Below the pieces are notes generated by a model. It was not told the origin of the DNA and ran no database searches. It saw only the letters and a program-made list of their open reading frames with translations. Shown here in pieces: positions 1-7,054 of a stretch of 40,430 nucleotides of DNA (within the stretch, counting starts at the first letter, position 1; each line of letters begins with the position of its first letter). This DNA comes from Lachnospiraceae bacterium UBA7205. Lineage in GTDB: Bacteria > Bacillota > Clostridia > Lachnospirales > Lachnospiraceae. Position numbers and translations under genes: made by a program. The stretch lies in assembly GCA_002490665.1 (NCBI GenBank), contig DKUL01000054.1, positions 1 to 40,430 on the forward strand, given 5' to 3'.

Positions 1-1
1 T

Positions 2-730
2 ATGACGGCGGGACTGCGTTCAACAGTTGACAGCGAGCCGCTGCTGTACGGCAGGAAGCGCGTGTATTTTCCGGTACCGAAGCTGTACCTGTTACAGACC
101 GGACTGGAAAGGAATGCGATACACCTGCCGGTGGATGTGCAGTATGATGCCCGCCTGAGTGATTCCTATGTACCAGTGGACAAGAAATATGGGGAGTCAG
201 CAGCAGAACCGGATCTGGAGGCGGTGGTGCATGTGTATGATTTTCGGATGTCACTGGAGGAAATGCTGGTATATATAGAACAGGACACTGTACCGGGGCG
301 CTTTGGGGCATATGCCGGGGATATGCGTGACTATGCCCTGACGGCAAATGGGATCACATATGTGCAGCGTGCAGGGAAGGATGAAAGGTATGTGCTGCCG
401 GAGAATGTACCAACGGTTGCCTCGTACCTGGAGCTCCTGAAAAGCAGGGGGATATTTGTTGATTTATTGAATGATAAGGAGGTATGTGACATGACAATGG
501 CGCAATTTTCGAGGGATGATATATTAATTTATCAGGGACGAGAAGAGGGGCGAGAAGAGGGGCGAGAAGAAGGTAGAGAAGAAGGACGTGAGGAAGGCGA
601 AATCATAGGAGTAATACGAACCTACCAAAAGCTGGGGATATCATTGGAGGATGCGAGACGGTATGTCATGGAGGAGTTCCAGAAAAACTGGGAAGAGACG
701 GAAGAACTTATGAGAAGGTACTGGAAATGA
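2..730 (+). CDS. Rpn-family (PD-(D/E)XK) nuclease/transposase-like protein, 5' end outside window
   Basis: The readable 242 residues match the C-terminal two thirds of Lachnospiraceae Rpn/PDDEXK-transposase-like proteins. The segment YFPVPKLYLLQTG and the following RLSDSY are typical of what comes after the nuclease core, and the protein ends in a charged R-E-E-G repeat helix (about residues 178-197) followed by a short helical tail. The D...ExQ catalytic core expected in this family is not in the readable part. The ATG at base 2 is therefore probably internal and the true start lies upstream of the window. The family is known for RecA-independent recombination-promoting DNases. Family membership is inferred from motifs only. 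Confidence 0.7.
   Translation: MTAGLRSTVDSEPLLYGRKRVYFPVPKLYLLQTGLERNAIHLPVDVQYDARLSDSYVPVDKKYGESAAEPDLEAVVHVYDFRMSLEEMLVYIEQDTVPGRFGAYAGDMRDYALTANGITYVQRAGKDERYVLPENVPTVASYLELLKSRGIFVDLLNDKEVCDMTMAQFSRDDILIYQGREEGREEGREEGREEGREEGEIIGVIRTYQKLGISLEDARRYVMEEFQKNWEETEELMRRYWK
538..597 (+). repeat. 12-bp tandem repeat inside the Rpn-like gene
   Basis: About five degenerate 12-bp units (consensus like GACGAGAAGAGG) encode the R-E-E-G repeats. Each unit is a multiple of three, so copy-number slippage would change the length of the C-terminal helix without shifting frame. Confidence 0.8.
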
Positions 731-812
731 GATAGGGAGTTCCTCACTAGGAAAAATTCAAATCGTATGCTGTGTAGAGTAAGTTCTGGAAAATATCCTA
801 ATTTATGAATGA

Positions 813-854
813 AAAAGCCAGAGAGAAAGATTTTGTCTTTGCTCTCTGGCTTTT
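813..854 (+). terminator. Rho-independent terminator after the Rpn-like gene
   Basis: AAAAGCCAGAGAG pairs with CTCTCTGGCTTTT, with an additional AAGA/TCTTT pairing toward the loop. T-runs on both sides make it potentially bidirectional. Confidence 0.8.
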
Positions 855-920
855 GGTTATATTACTTTTAGTGAGAGTATGAAAAAAACTCTGTAAAAAT
901 TGAATCGCAGTATTCTGAAA

Positions 921-958
921 AGGTCTTCTATGATAAAATAAAAAATCATAGGAGACCT
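921..958 (+). promoter_or_regulatory. Hairpin covering the transposase ribosome binding site
   Basis: AGGTCTTCTATGAT (921-934) pairs with ATCATAGGAGACCT (945-958) with one G-U. The second arm contains the AGGAG that would serve the ATG at 965, so the ribosome binding site would be masked in transcripts reading in from outside. Such masking is known for several insertion sequences. Confidence 0.6.
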
Positions 959-964
959 TAAATT

Positions 965-1991
965 ATGGCAAACAGAAAAAAAGAAGTTTACAAACCAAAA
1001 CCAATTACAGAGGGAAAAAGAAATATCATCTAAGGACGACTTCAAGAGTATGATATTGAAACTGTAGATGATATCTAGGATGCCCTGAAAGACTTGCTGT
1101 CCGGCACGCTCAAAGAGATGCTGGAGGCGGAAATGGACGGCTATCTGGGATATGACCGGTACGAATGTTCCGGCGAGCCCAATTACCGCAATGGGACAAA
1201 GCCCAAGCGCGTCCGCAGCAAATACGGTGAGTTTGAGGTGGACATGCCACAGGACAGGCAGAGTTCCTTCGAACCGCAGGTACTGCCAAAGCGCAAGAAA
1301 GACATTTCATCCATCGATGACAAGATTATTTCCATGTACGCCAAAGGGATGACGGTACGGCAGATTTCGGAAACAATCGAGGACATATACGGTTTTGAGA
1401 TCAGCGAAGGCATGGTATCAGATGTCACCGACAAGCTGCTGCCGAAGATTGAGGAATGGCAGAACCGCCCTCTCTCAGCGGTTTATCCGGTCGTGTTTAT
1501 ACATGCCGTATATTTTTCCGTCAGAGACGACGGAGTCATCCGAAAGCTGGCGGCTTATGTGGTTCTGGGGATCAATGAAGATGGGAAAAAAGAAGTCCTA
1601 ACCATAACGGCCGGGGAGAATGAAAGCAGCAAATACTGGCTGAGCGTGCTGAACAGCTTAAAAAACCGCGGCATAAAGGACATACTGATCCTCTGCTCTG
1701 ACGGTCTGACAGGGATCAAAGAGGTCATTACGGCTGTGTTCCCGCCAGCAGGGCAGCAGAGGTGTATCGTCCACATGGTGCGGAATACGCTGAAATATGT
1801 GGCAAACAAGGACATGAAGGCATTTGCAAAAGACTTGAAGACAATCTACACCACCGGATGAAGAAACCGCTTCTAAGCATCTGAAAACCGTGACGGAAAA
1901 ATGGGAGGGACAGTACCCGAACGCGATGAACCGCTGGCACGACAACTGGGACGCCGTATCCCCAATTGCCAAGCCCTTTCAATTATCATAG
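965..1991 (+). pseudogene. IS256-family (mutator-type) transposase, inactivated
   Basis: Reading from ATG 965 gives an IS256-type N-terminus interrupted by TAA at 1031 and TAG at 1076, each where CAA or CAG would restore Q. The frame then continues open through the D-rich catalytic region (ILILCSDGLTG; QRCIVHMVRN) to a TGA at 1859. A +1 frameshift near 1853 is needed to continue into DEETASKHLKTV and WHDNWDAVSPI, which stops at 1989-1991 just inside the right terminal repeat. The usual C-terminal part (IYTTNAIE and beyond) is absent. The element is therefore a non-autonomous remnant with two nonsense changes, a frameshift and an internal deletion. Confidence 0.85.
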
Positions 1992-2016
1992 AAGATCTGA
2001 ATTTACAGAAAAAATT

Positions 2017-2510
2017 TCACACCCTCACCCTGTCCGTAATTGTTGAAATTGTCTCGTGGGAAATATAAAACTCATAAATATCTTCAACCGTATCGGCAAT
2101 ATCGCGCTGGCTTATTCCCCTTGCATACATGGACAGCACCTTGTCCTTGATCCCGCTTACATCTTTTGTCCGTTTTGGGACTGTCTCTGGTTCGAAGCTG
2201 CTTTCCCTGTCCAAGGGGACGGAAACATCCATCTTCCCATATACAGTATTGACAGACTTATGGGAATAGCCATTGCGCCTGTCCGTGGTATTCTTTTTCC
2301 CGCGCTTGTTGCTGCCATATTCCAGATGGGAGTCCATTGCTCCTGGAGCATGGACTCAAACATCGGGCCGAAGATGCTTTTGATGGCATCCTGCATTTCT
2401 TCCCTTGTCTGTGGCTGGTATTCCTCCATGATTGCCTGTACGATTGCTGCTCATCTTGTGTTCTGTTTGTCCCTTCGTTCCATTAGTGCTGTACCCATCC
2501 TTTTCATCAT
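2017..2510 (-). pseudogene. IS256-family transposase, N-terminal fragment (element B)
   Basis: On the minus strand, from ATG at 2510 preceded by AAGAGG, the frame reads MMKRMGTALMERRDK. It is cut by an in-frame TGA after 19 residues (CGA would restore R), then continues through EEMQDAIKSIFGPMFESML, shifts frame near 2335, and goes on through YGKMDVSVPLDRESSFEPE to TISTITDRV. It stops where element A begins (about 2029; the formal stop is at 2017). Only the N-terminal third of a transposase is left. It differs in sequence from element A, so the two are different subfamilies. Confidence 0.8.
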
Positions 2511-2604
2511 CCTCTTTTTGAGGGTAGCACACCTTATACAGAAAAATAAAGTGCGCAGTTAGATTTGTTGTATTTCTAACTTACACACTTTATTTTACAC
2601 TCCC
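2029..2604 (-). mobile_element. IS256-family element B remnant (left end plus transposase N-terminus)
   Basis: The outer end, read on the minus strand from 2604, is GGGAGTGTAAAATAAAGTG, an IS256-like terminal repeat. The other end is lost at the junction with element A at about 2028/2029, which suggests truncation by insertion or rearrangement of A. Confidence 0.6.
2543..2595. repeat. Long inverted repeat at the outer end of element B
   Basis: The arm at 2543-2563 (AAAATAAAGTGCGCAGTTAGA) pairs with 2574-2595 with two or three differences, leaving a loop of about 10 nt. It lies between the terminal repeat and the transposase start, so it may act as a transposase binding site and/or a barrier to read-through expression. 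Confidence 0.65.
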
Positions 2605-2630
2605 TATTCTAATGCAAAGTTGATTATATA

Positions 2631-2680
2631 AAAGAGGCTACCGCTTCCTAAATTTTCATTCATTAAAACGGTGCCTCTTT
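2631..2680 (-). terminator. Terminator downstream of the minus-strand pilin gene
   Basis: On the minus strand AAAGAGGCACCG (2680-2669) pairs with CGGTAGCCTCTTT (2643-2631) around a long AT-rich loop and is followed by an AT-rich tract. Position and orientation fit termination of the pilin transcript. Confidence 0.6.
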
Positions 2681-2697
2681 ATATAATCTTTAAAATA

Positions 2698-3144
2698 TTA
2701 TGGTGTTGCTGTTGCACGTCCTAATGCTTTGGCTATATCTGCATCAGTTACGGTTACTCCATCTGTACTAAATTCAATAGTGCAATCTTTTTTGAAAGTT
2801 TTGCTTTTTACCGAAACATTTGTTGTATTAATACCAGCGTCCTTGATCGCTGTCTCAATATCTGCACCATCTGAAAAATCTAATTTTCCAGTTGAAGCAA
2901 CAATTTTCATCTTCCCAGTAACTACACTATGATCTGGATCTGAAGAATAAATTTCTACCGCAGATATGCAAGCGTCAATCTGGTCAGCGTCAGCAGACAC
3001 CCTTGACTTCTCAACATACTTCAGGTACTGCGGTGCCAGCACACCAATCAGCACTGCCATGATGGCGATTACGATGATTAACTCCACGAGGGAGAAACCT
3101 TTGTTATCGAGTTTCTTTTCCTTTAAATTGTTCATTGGACTCAC
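2698..3144 (-). CDS. Type IV major-pilin-like prepilin (pilin copy 1)
   Basis: This 148-residue class III signal protein has a 16-residue charged leader ending KLDNKG, then FSLVELIIVIAIMAVLIGVL. It carries the G/F cleavage site for prepilin peptidase, E at mature position 5, and a hydrophobic helix for pilus core packing. The GTG start (3144-3142) is chosen because AGAGGAAAGGA lies at normal distance; an in-frame ATG three codons on is the alternative. The C-terminal ~100 residues are globular and hydrophilic without cysteines. The first ~165 coding/leader bases are almost identical to pilin copy 3 while the rest diverges. It would be processed by the peptidase encoded at 11521 and built into a type IV pilus. 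Confidence 0.9.
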   Translation of the reverse strand: MSPMNNLKEKKLDNKGFSLVELIIVIAIMAVLIGVLAPQYLKYVEKSRVSADADQIDACISAVEIYSSDPDHSVVTGKMKIVASTGKLDFSDGADIETAIKDAGINTTNVSVKSKTFKKDCTIEFSTDGVTVTDADIAKALGRATATP

Positions 3145-3644
3145 TAATCCTTTCCTCTTTTAATCCATGGTTAAGTATTATCGTACTACTGCACTCGTAT
3201 CATGCAGTATCCCCTCTCTCAACCACAATGCTAGGTTAATAAAGTTACATTTTTATCTTATTCGCCTTGTTTCGCCATGCGTGTGTATATACAGCTATAC
3301 CGTATGTATCATGCCATACAGCATGGCTGTATATACACACGGCAATCCTGTCCCATATGCATGTCCGTGTCTCAAAAACTGTTATCTCGCAGCTGGTATG
3401 TATTCGCTCTGCTATCCATAAACTTACCAGAATAATTCTTTCAGATTTTTATCCAGTTACACTTTTCAGCCTTGACACCGGTCTTCCTATAAAACAGATA
3501 TATACCTGCACAGCATCACGCAGCGGATAATTCATATGTATCGCTGACTGCCTTATCCATTTCGCATATAAATAACCAAAATACACACTGATAACATAGT
3601 GCATAACCTCTCCTGTTGCAGTCATTTGCGCTTTTCTATATAAT
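3145..3644 (-). promoter_or_regulatory. Long 5' leader of pilin copy 1
   Basis: About 500 nt separate the proposed promoter from the pilin start, and I see no convincing gene in them. The stretch holds the 62-nt palindrome at 3280-3341, a small hairpin ACTGCA...TGCAGT near 3185-3206, and blocks also found (inverted) in front of pilin copy 2, for example GCAAGGCGAATAAGATA-like and ACATATGAATTATCCG. I could not match it to a known riboswitch class. Confidence 0.5.
3280..3341. repeat. Large palindrome in the leader of pilin copy 1
   Basis: CGTGTGTATATACAGCTAT (3280-3298) pairs with ATGGCTGTATATACACACG (3323-3341) with one G-U, and the interior GTATG/CATAC extends the stem. A homologous but not identical palindrome stands in front of pilin copy 2 (5547-5608), which supports a conserved function at DNA or RNA level. 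Confidence 0.8.
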
Positions 3645-3673
3645 ATTATACATAACGGGCGCTTAAAATGCAA
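3645..3673 (-). promoter_or_regulatory. Putative sigma-A promoter of pilin copy 1
   Basis: On the minus strand TTGCAT (3673-3668), a 17-nt spacer and TATAAT (3650-3645). The spacer block AAGCGCCCGTTA is conserved before pilin copy 2. Confidence 0.6.
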
Positions 3674-3789
3674 TATTTTTACTAATATTTTTACAAATAT
3701 TTAGTACCTAAATCGTTTTTTCCCTCTTTGAGACGGCTTTTTGACACTTTTTTCATTAAAACCAAACATTTTTCAACCTGTTTCCTGTT

Positions 3790-3827
3790 GTATTACAAAA
3801 ACAATCAAAAATGGTTAGCGACAAATT
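3790..3827 (+). repeat. Direct repeat, copy downstream of the recombinase (candidate att site)
   Basis: GTATTACAAA, an AT-rich middle, then the perfect core TGGTTAGCGACAAATT (3812-3827). The same arrangement occurs at 5162-5198. It begins about 20 bases beyond the recombinase stop codon. Confidence 0.65.
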
Positions 3828-3846
3828 GGAGACAGACTGGTTCCGT

Positions 3847-5097
3847 TTATCTGAAATCTGGTACTGCTATTTTTTCAATTTCAACCTTCAATTCCTCAAA
3901 GGTTCTGTGCCCATATACTGATTTTTCAACGTCACTTCCAAGGGCATGCCCCATCAAAAGATGTTTCGACAGGTCATCAACTCCATATTTGTCACATAAC
4001 CAGGAGAATGTATGGCGGCAGTCATGCGGCGTGTGCTTTGTTCCTGATGTTGATGTTGACAGACCAAGGGAGTCGAGTGTTTTATAAAAATCTTTTCGGA
4101 ATTTACTGGCTGCAAATACTTCGTTTCCTATGATATATTTCATGAAAAAGTCCTTTGCAAAAGGCTGTATTGCGGGATGCAAAGGAACAATCCTGTTTTT
4201 GCTGGCAAAGGTCTTTATTCCGCCCTGAAAATACTGTTCCGCTTCATTATAATATATTGTTTTGTAAGCAGTAATACGGAAACCCGTGTAAATCATCAGA
4301 AGAATAACACTGACATTTTCCTTATCACTGTTTTTCCAAAGCACATCGAGTGCGTCTAATGAAAAAGGAACACCACTTTCATCATCATCAGGTATGTTTA
4401 TACTGACATATTGTGAATAATCTTTTTCTACAATATCATTTTGTATGGCATATGCATACATTCCCCTGAAAAGAGAGACAATCAGTTCGAGACTGGAATG
4501 CTTCAAAGGGCATGTGTCGATTACGTTCTGTAAGTCATTTTTCTTTAAATCCGCAAACTTCCTGTCATGCAGTTCCAAGCAATTATGAAAAGCAGCCTGT
4601 GCAGAATACCTGGCAGATGCTGACAATTTCCTTTTTGATTGATTGTACTTGTGTTCAAAATACTGCTGATACAGCTCTGCAAAAGTCATATTGGCATATT
4701 TGGCTGATATAGAACAATTGCAACTTGACAGTATAGCTGTACACAGTTCGGAAAAAAGTATATTTGATTTTTTGATATTGTCCGGAGCATTGTTGTATAA
4801 CAAAAGTGCCTGATATGCATCATCATATATTTTGAAATATCCGATGGCCGGGTCAAGGACAGGGGCGCCATTTAATGAAAATTTAGTTACAGGCGGGTAT
4901 GCCGCCCATGGCCGGGATCGCCTGCCTGACAAATGTTTTATGCTTCCAAAACCATTTGGAAGCTTGTGGCGTTTCCGCACACTACGTGCCGGAAATGTTT
5001 TACCGGATACAATGTTCATAGGATATCCGCATGAGGGGCAGGAATATGCCTTGTCAGAAATTGAATGTTCACATTCGGGGCAGGAAATAAGAGCCAT
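3847..5097 (-). CDS. Tyrosine recombinase with N-terminal zinc ribbon
   Basis: 416 residues. The N-terminus has a zinc ribbon (C6-x2-C9 and C20-x2-C23). A SAM-like core-binding domain covers about 135-230. The catalytic domain shows R274 (TGFR), K near 295-300 (GGIKTFASKNRIVPL), H358-x-x-R361 (HDCR), H384 (LLMGH) and the probable nucleophile Y395 (SVYGH). All expected catalytic residues are present, so the protein looks active in site-specific strand exchange. No relaxase, excisionase or replication gene is nearby. It sits alone between two head-to-head pilin loci and inside a 38-bp direct repeat, suggesting either a solo integrase cassette or a recombinase that rearranges the pilin region. 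The start at 5097 has AGGAGG about 7 nt upstream. Confidence 0.9.
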   Translation of the reverse strand: MALISCPECEHSISDKAYSCPSCGYPMNIVSGKTFPARSVRKRHKLPNGFGSIKHLSGRRSRPWAAYPPVTKFSLNGAPVLDPAIGYFKIYDDAYQALLLYNNAPDNIKKSNILFSELCTAILSSCNCSISAKYANMTFAELYQQYFEHKYNQSKRKLSASARYSAQAAFHNCLELHDRKFADLKKNDLQNVIDTCPLKHSSLELIVSLFRGMYAYAIQNDIVEKDYSQYVSINIPDDDESGVPFSLDALDVLWKNSDKENVSVILLMIYTGFRITAYKTIYYNEAEQYFQGGIKTFASKNRIVPLHPAIQPFAKDFFMKYIIGNEVFAASKFRKDFYKTLDSLGLSTSTSGTKHTPHDCRHTFSWLCDKYGVDDLSKHLLMGHALGSDVEKSVYGHRTFEELKVEIEKIAVPDFR

Positions 5098-5161
5098 ATA
5101 AGAACCTCCTAAAAATTTTTATCTTATGTATTCAGGTGGAAATGCCAAATATTAAATGTTG

Positions 5162-5198
5162 GTATTACAAATCAATAAATTTTGGTTAGCGACAAATT
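5162..5198 (+). repeat. Direct repeat, copy upstream of the recombinase (candidate att site)
   Basis: GTATTACAAA, AT-rich middle, then TGGTTAGCGACAAATT (5183-5198), identical in its 16-bp core to 3812-3827. Just beyond, the 11-bp half TTAGCGACAAA is echoed by TTAGCAACAAA, as tandem recombinase or accessory binding sites often are. Confidence 0.65.
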
Positions 5199-5371
5199 AG
5201 CAACAAATCACATATATAGTACAAATAAAGGAATGCACTATCATGTGCCAGAACCAATGTCCATCTTTCATTATATGTTCTTGTTATAGTTGTGACAATA
5301 GATGTAATAACAGCCTGAAATTTTCGGTTTTTACGCTCTATATTGCGGAATGATATTGTACAATCCGGAAG

Positions 5372-5400
5372 CCGTTTCTTAAGCGCCCGTTAAGTATAAT
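5372..5400 (+). promoter_or_regulatory. Putative promoter of pilin copy 2
   Basis: TATAAT at 5395-5400, preceded by the block AAGCGCCCGTTAAG shared with the pilin copy 1 promoter. The -35 region is weak, so an activator may be needed. Confidence 0.45.
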
Positions 5401-5749
5401 ATATGTATGCAAAAAAACAACCGCGTGCATTTGACGCGTTTGGCAGTACATATGAATTATCCGTCGCGCAATGTCATGCAGGTATATACTGTTTATGAGA
5501 AAATCAGTCTTTAAATATGGGTATGCTTACAGGACAGGGATGCCTTATGTATATACAGTTATGCCATATAAGGAATCCTTAAGATATATGGCATAGCTGT
5601 ATATACATGTGCATGGCAAAGCAAGGCGAATAAGATATAAAACGTAACTTTATTAACCCAACACCATGATTAAGGCGTAAAGATGCTACAGCCAATAAAT
5701 GCTGTGGTATGGAAAGACTTAAACATGAAATTTTAAGAGGAAAGGATTA
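5401..5749 (+). promoter_or_regulatory. Long 5' leader of pilin copy 2
   Basis: About 350 nt without a gene, related in inverted orientation to the leader of pilin copy 1. Shared blocks include ACATATGAATTATCCG, TGCAGGTATATA and GCAAGGCGAATAAGATA. It holds the palindrome at 5547-5608. Function unknown; no riboswitch class recognised. Confidence 0.5.
5547..5608. repeat. 24-bp-arm palindrome in the leader of pilin copy 2
   Basis: 5547-5570 (starting ATGTATATACAG) pairs with 5585-5608 (ending CTGTATATACAT) with one wobble position and a 14-nt loop. No T-run follows, so it does not look like a simple terminator. Confidence 0.85.
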
Positions 5750-6202
5750 GTGAGTCCAATGAACAAATTAAATGAATTGAGAGAAAAGAAACTTGACAAC
5801 AAAGGTTTCTCCCTTGTGGAGTTAATCATCGTTATTGCCATTATGGCAGTATTGATTGGTGTGCTGGCACCGCAGTATTTGAGGTATGTTGAGAAATCAA
5901 GATATCAGACAGATGCAACCATGATTGATAATGTAAAGAATGCCATTGAAGTTGCTATTTCTTCTAACGAAGATGTTTATACAAATATGCCAACAACAGC
6001 AACAACCGTTATTGATTTTACCACTTTTAATTCAGCTTCTGATTCTATAGGATGGGCAGAATTAAATACCGAAGTGACAAAGACTATAAAGCCTGCTGAT
6101 ATTAAGCTTACGTCAAAAACTCTTACAAAAAGTGGAGCAACTGCCAAAATTGATATTGATGCTACAGGAGATTTGGTAGTAACTATAGATCCAGCTCCGT
6201 AA
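5750..6202 (+). CDS. Type IV major-pilin-like prepilin (pilin copy 2)
   Basis: 150 residues. The leader of about 20 residues ends LDNKG, followed by FSLVELIIVIAIMAVLIGVL with E5. GTG start at 5750 with AGAGGAAAGGA upstream; the ATG at 5759 is an alternative. The N-terminal third is nearly identical to the other two pilins at protein level, but its DNA differs more at synonymous sites than copies 1 and 3 do from each other. The C-terminal domain is unrelated by eye (T/A-rich, ends TIDPAP). Probably an alternative pilus subunit. Confidence 0.9.
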   Translation: MSPMNKLNELREKKLDNKGFSLVELIIVIAIMAVLIGVLAPQYLRYVEKSRYQTDATMIDNVKNAIEVAISSNEDVYTNMPTTATTVIDFTTFNSASDSIGWAELNTEVTKTIKPADIKLTSKTLTKSGATAKIDIDATGDLVVTIDPAP

Positions 6203-6325
6203 TTAAAAAAGCCGGAAAACAATTAATAGTCTACATATGCACTCCAATCAGCAACTGTTCCCAAACAATATGCATCTGTTGACTGATAAAAGGCACTTTA
6301 ATCAGGAAATAATACTTAATACTCA

Positions 6326-6360
6326 AAAAGTCAGAAAGGAAATGTTCCTTTCTGGCTTTT
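6326..6360 (+). terminator. Terminator after pilin copy 2
   Basis: AAAAGTCAGAAAGGAA pairs with TTCCTTTCTGGCTTTT around a 3-nt loop, then T-rich sequence. Confidence 0.9.
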
Positions 6361-6391
6361 TCTTTTATAAAGTGAAAATCAATGTTAGCCA

Positions 6392-6420
6392 TTGGACTAC
6401 ATATATTTAATATTTATCAT
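6392..6420 (+). promoter_or_regulatory. Putative promoter of pilin copy 3
   Basis: TTGGAC (6392-6397), 17-nt spacer, TATCAT (6415-6420). Unlike copies 1 and 2 the leader is short (~45 nt) and lacks the large palindrome. Confidence 0.5.
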
Positions 6421-6468
6421 GCGCTTTCAAAATACATTTTAACCATGGATTAAAAGAGGAAAGGATTA

Positions 6469-6903
6469 GTGAGTCCAATGAACAATTTGAAGGAAAAGAA
6501 ACTCAATAACAAAGGTTTCTCCCTCGTGGAGTTAATCATCGTAATCGCCATCATGGCAGTGCTGATCGGTGTGCTGGCACCGCAGTACCTGAAGTATGTT
6601 GAGAAGTCAAGGGTGTCTGCTGACGCTGACCAGCTTGATAAACTTATTTCAGCTGTTGAAATTTATTCAGCAGAAAATGGAGTTGTGGAAGGTGAGATAA
6701 CAATTGATGCTAATGGTGTTGTAAAGGCAAATAGTGCTATAGAGGCAGCACTTACAGATGCCGGACTTAAGACTACTGGTAGTACTGTTAAGGTGACAAG
6801 TAAAGCATTTAAAAAAGCTGCTACTATTAAATTTACTACGAATGGAGTAAAAGTATCAGATGCAGCTATGGCGACAGCATTGGGACGTGAGCAGGGAACC
6901 TGA
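6469..6903 (+). CDS. Type IV major-pilin-like prepilin (pilin copy 3)
   Basis: 144 residues with leader ending KLNNKG, then FSLVELIIVIAIMAVLIGVL with E5. GTG start at 6469. From 6439 to 6633 the DNA differs from the inverted copy 1 (2980-3174) at only about three positions, then the genes diverge, although both proteins end in an ALGR-type tail and share a similar C-terminal plan (V-x-SK-F-K-A-T-I-x-F-T/S). This suggests a duplicated N-terminal module with a diversifying C-terminal domain. A strong terminator follows. Confidence 0.9.
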   Translation: MSPMNNLKEKKLNNKGFSLVELIIVIAIMAVLIGVLAPQYLKYVEKSRVSADADQLDKLISAVEIYSAENGVVEGEITIDANGVVKANSAIEAALTDAGLKTTGSTVKVTSKAFKKAATIKFTTNGVKVSDAAMATALGREQGT

Positions 6904-6941
6904 TGTGGTTAGTGTTGAGTAGAAGAAAGCACGAATGTATT

Positions 6942-6985
6942 GATAAAAAATCCGAAAAGAATTATTTCTTTTCGGATTTTTTATC
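6942..6985 (+). terminator. Terminator after pilin copy 3
   Basis: A perfect 20-bp stem (GATAAAAAATCCGAAAAGAA and its complement at 6966-6985) with loop TTAT. A- and T-runs on both sides make it bidirectional in principle. Confidence 0.95.
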
Positions 6986-7054
6986 AGTTTAGCAATATTA
7001 AAGATATCTAATTGTACAGATAGAATATAGACTGGTTATAGTTAGCATAAAGAT

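Larger units (their letters stand above)
871..2028 (+). mobile_element. Decayed IS256-family element A with both terminal inverted repeats
   Basis: Left end GTGAGAGTATGAAA (from 871) and right end, read on the minus strand from 2028, GTGAGGGTGTGAAA are related inverted repeats; both continue into CTGTAAA. A second inverted similarity, TCTTCTATGATAA, lies inside each end (about 924-936 and, inverted, 1982-1994). Between them is a damaged IS256-type transposase missing its C-terminus. No matching target duplication is visible: the 9 bases outside each end differ. The right end abuts another IS256 remnant. Confidence 0.7.

Noticed and set aside
965..1078. Stop-codon reassignment (TAA/TAG as Q)
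   Set aside because: All housekeeping genes in the window read normally with TAA and TAG as stops, so these are nonsense mutations in a dead transposase.
3145..5749. A c-di-GMP riboswitch in the pilin leaders
   Set aside because: Such riboswitches precede pilin genes in some Clostridia, but I could not find the GEMM-I or GEMM-II core motifs in either leader.
6942..6985. 20-bp perfect stem as a possible mobile repeat
   Set aside because: It directly follows a gene, has a 4-nt loop and A/T-runs on both sides; an ordinary terminator explains it.
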